A stretch of 6,545 nt of DNA from Gammaproteobacteria bacterium. Lineage in GTDB: Bacteria; Pseudomonadota; Gammaproteobacteria; GRL18. The notes beneath the pieces are model-generated. The model ran no database searches, had not been told where the DNA came from, and saw only the letters and a list, made by a program, of their open reading frames with translations. Positions 5,688 through 6,545 of the stretch are shown in pieces (within the stretch, counting starts at the first letter, position 1; each line of letters opens with the position of its first letter). A program made the translations under genes and the position numbers. The stretch covers positions 2,247 to 8,791 of the forward strand of contig JANELJ010000069.1 of assembly GCA_024511395.1 (NCBI GenBank), written 5' to 3'.

Positions 5688-6389
5688 TTATTTAAAAACT
5701 TCATTATTCTGCCGTTGACGGCGGATCTGTTCTTCAAAAAAATGTCTGTAATAAAACAGTGCACTGACACCATTGGCCCGTACATCCACTACTTTCCAGC
5801 CGTTTCTGGTTTTCAGAAACTTAAAGTCCGCATGTACAACCGTGCCATCTTCCTGCAGAATCCTGGCTGATGCCATAGCTTCATTCTCACTAGTACGACG
5901 AGAGCGGAAATTTTCTACCACGGGCGGATAATTACGGAAATTACTTAATTTCTGTACAAAGGTAGTAATAAACAGTTCCTTGAAAATCTGGGTAAACTGC
6001 TTTTGCTGTTGCTGATTCATGGTTTTGTAATAACGTCCGGCTACCCAGCGTGCCATATATTCAAAATCAAAATGCGGTGCAATTTCCCGGTTAAGAAAGT
6101 CAGTGATCTGCTCCAGCAAAGCCGGCTGGGGCGTGGACAGAAAATCAATCACCTTATTTATAGATTCTTCCAGCAATATTACCGGTGACTTACCGGTAAC
6201 TACTGGCACCGGCAGGCTTTTCGGACGATAATGCTGAGAATAATACTTACCTGGATTCATGGGATACTGATAAGTCGTTGCCTCCTCACCACGTAAATCA
6301 TGCACAATAACCCGCGCCTGTACTGTCATTGTATTAGCCAACAATACCAGTGCTGCGCCCCCTAAAAGCAATGTTTTTAATAATTTCAT
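5688..6389 (-). CDS. MlaC/Ttg2D-like periplasmic phospholipid-binding protein
   Basis: Member of the MlaC/Ttg2 (toluene tolerance) family, soluble periplasmic carriers that bind phospholipids and shuttle them between the outer and inner membranes. The 233 residues begin with a classic signal peptide (MKLLKT, hydrophobic core at 7-18, cleavage probably after TVQA at residue 25). The family domain spans about 68-225: FDFEYMARWVAGRYYKTM (107-124), QQKQFTQIFKELFITTFVQKL (128-148, split Gln-rich start) and WKVVDVRANGVSALFYYR (198-215), with the characteristic W-K-V-x-D-V and G-V-S elements. Residues 26-67, between signal peptide and domain, are an extra Tyr/Pro-rich stretch (YYSQHYRPKSLPVPVV) that most MlaC proteins lack. 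A strong Shine-Dalgarno, AAGGAAGG at 6400-6393, supports the start at 6389. No mlaF, E, D or B gene is adjacent and an intrinsic terminator follows, so it appears to be transcribed alone. It may be a stand-alone paralogue rather than the Mla-pathway MlaC. Confidence 0.88.
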   Translation of the reverse strand: MKLLKTLLLGGAALVLLANTMTVQARVIVHDLRGEEATTYQYPMNPGKYYSQHYRPKSLPVPVVTGKSPVILLEESINKVIDFLSTPQPALLEQITDFLNREIAPHFDFEYMARWVAGRYYKTMNQQQQKQFTQIFKELFITTFVQKLSNFRNYPPVVENFRSRRTSENEAMASARILQEDGTVVHADFKFLKTRNGWKVVDVRANGVSALFYYRHFFEEQIRRQRQNNEVFK

Positions 6390-6406
6390 TGACCTTCCTT
6401 TCTGGT

Positions 6407-6434
6407 TTTATAATATTTTTATAATTTTTGTCTT
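6407..6434 (-). promoter_or_regulatory. Candidate sigma70 promoter of the MlaC-like gene
   Basis: On the minus strand AAGACA (6434-6429, four of six to TTGACA) and TATAAA (6412-6407, five of six to TATAAT) are 16 bp apart and lie just upstream of the ribosome binding site. This would give a very short leader of roughly 10 nt. The tract is AT-rich, so several alternative -10 hexamers exist (for example around 6418-6423). Confidence 0.35.
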
Positions 6435-6477
6435 AACTAAAGTTTAGAGTTTCAGCTCCCCCAAAAAGGAGAATCAT

Positions 6478-6545
6478 TTAAAATTTATTGATTACCTCAG
6501 TTAACCGATAGTCCGTAACAGGAACCGGGTATCCCTTGCTGAAGC
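6478..6545 (-). CDS. Probable C-terminal end of an upstream minus-strand gene (partial)
   Basis: From the right edge one minus-strand frame is open for 21 codons, ending at TAA 6480-6478 with the C-terminus VPVTDYRLTEVINKF. The other two minus frames stop after 14-15 codons. Amino-acid composition is protein-like, but the stretch is too short to name a family. Between its stop and the MlaC-like start there are 88 bp of AT-rich DNA with only a weak CTCC/GGAG stem (about 6454-6472), so the two genes might be partly co-transcribed. Confidence 0.35.
   Translation of the reverse strand, partial: FSKGYPVPVTDYRLTEVINKF

Noticed and set aside
6454..6472. Terminator hairpin CTCC...GGAG upstream of the MlaC-like gene
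   Set aside because: The stem is only 4 bp with a long loop and no clear T tract; too weak to list.

Overview
The window reads as chromosomal DNA of a gammaproteobacterium with moderately low GC (by eye in the low-to-mid 40s %). The evidence is the block radC / coaBC-dut-algC, a gene order typical of that class. All annotated genes resemble gammaproteobacterial families in length and motifs. I see no IS element, phage gene, tRNA, rRNA or CRISPR array.

Left part (1-2653, all minus strand): coaBC (bifunctional enzyme making 4'-phosphopantetheine from 4'-phosphopantothenate and cysteine) is followed after 3 bp by dut (dUTPase). After another 65 bp comes a decayed gene that runs off the left edge. 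Its 3' part in the window is clearly a piece of the AlgC phosphomannomutase/phosphoglucomutase catalytic core, and its 5' part looks like the lysine-rich, membrane-anchored N-terminal extension seen in long AlgC proteins. It carries an in-frame stop and two frame changes. It also lacks the phosphoserine and metal-binding parts of the enzyme, so I call it a pseudogene.

Middle (2654-3489): a 161-bp divergent intergenic region with a 12-bp perfect palindrome separates coaBC from radC (plus strand), which encodes an intact JAB/MPN-domain protein with a complete metal-binding motif.

Right part (3497-5567, minus strand): a two-gene operon convergent with radC. The first gene encodes a four-helix MotA/TolQ/ExbB-like proton-channel subunit. 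The second encodes a protein with a MotB/TolR/ExbD-type N-terminal helix containing a single membrane aspartate, then about 230 residues of coiled coil, then an 84-residue C-terminal domain that resembles the ExbD/TolR periplasmic fold. Together they look like an ion-driven stator/motor pair of a type I cannot assign to Mot, Tol, Exb or Zorya. This is the best candidate in the window for an undescribed system.

Far right (5633-6545, minus strand): a solitary MlaC/Ttg2D-like periplasmic phospholipid-carrier gene with a signal peptide and an unusual proline/tyrosine-rich insert. It ends at a good intrinsic terminator. Upstream of it is the probable 3' tail of another minus-strand gene cut by the window edge.
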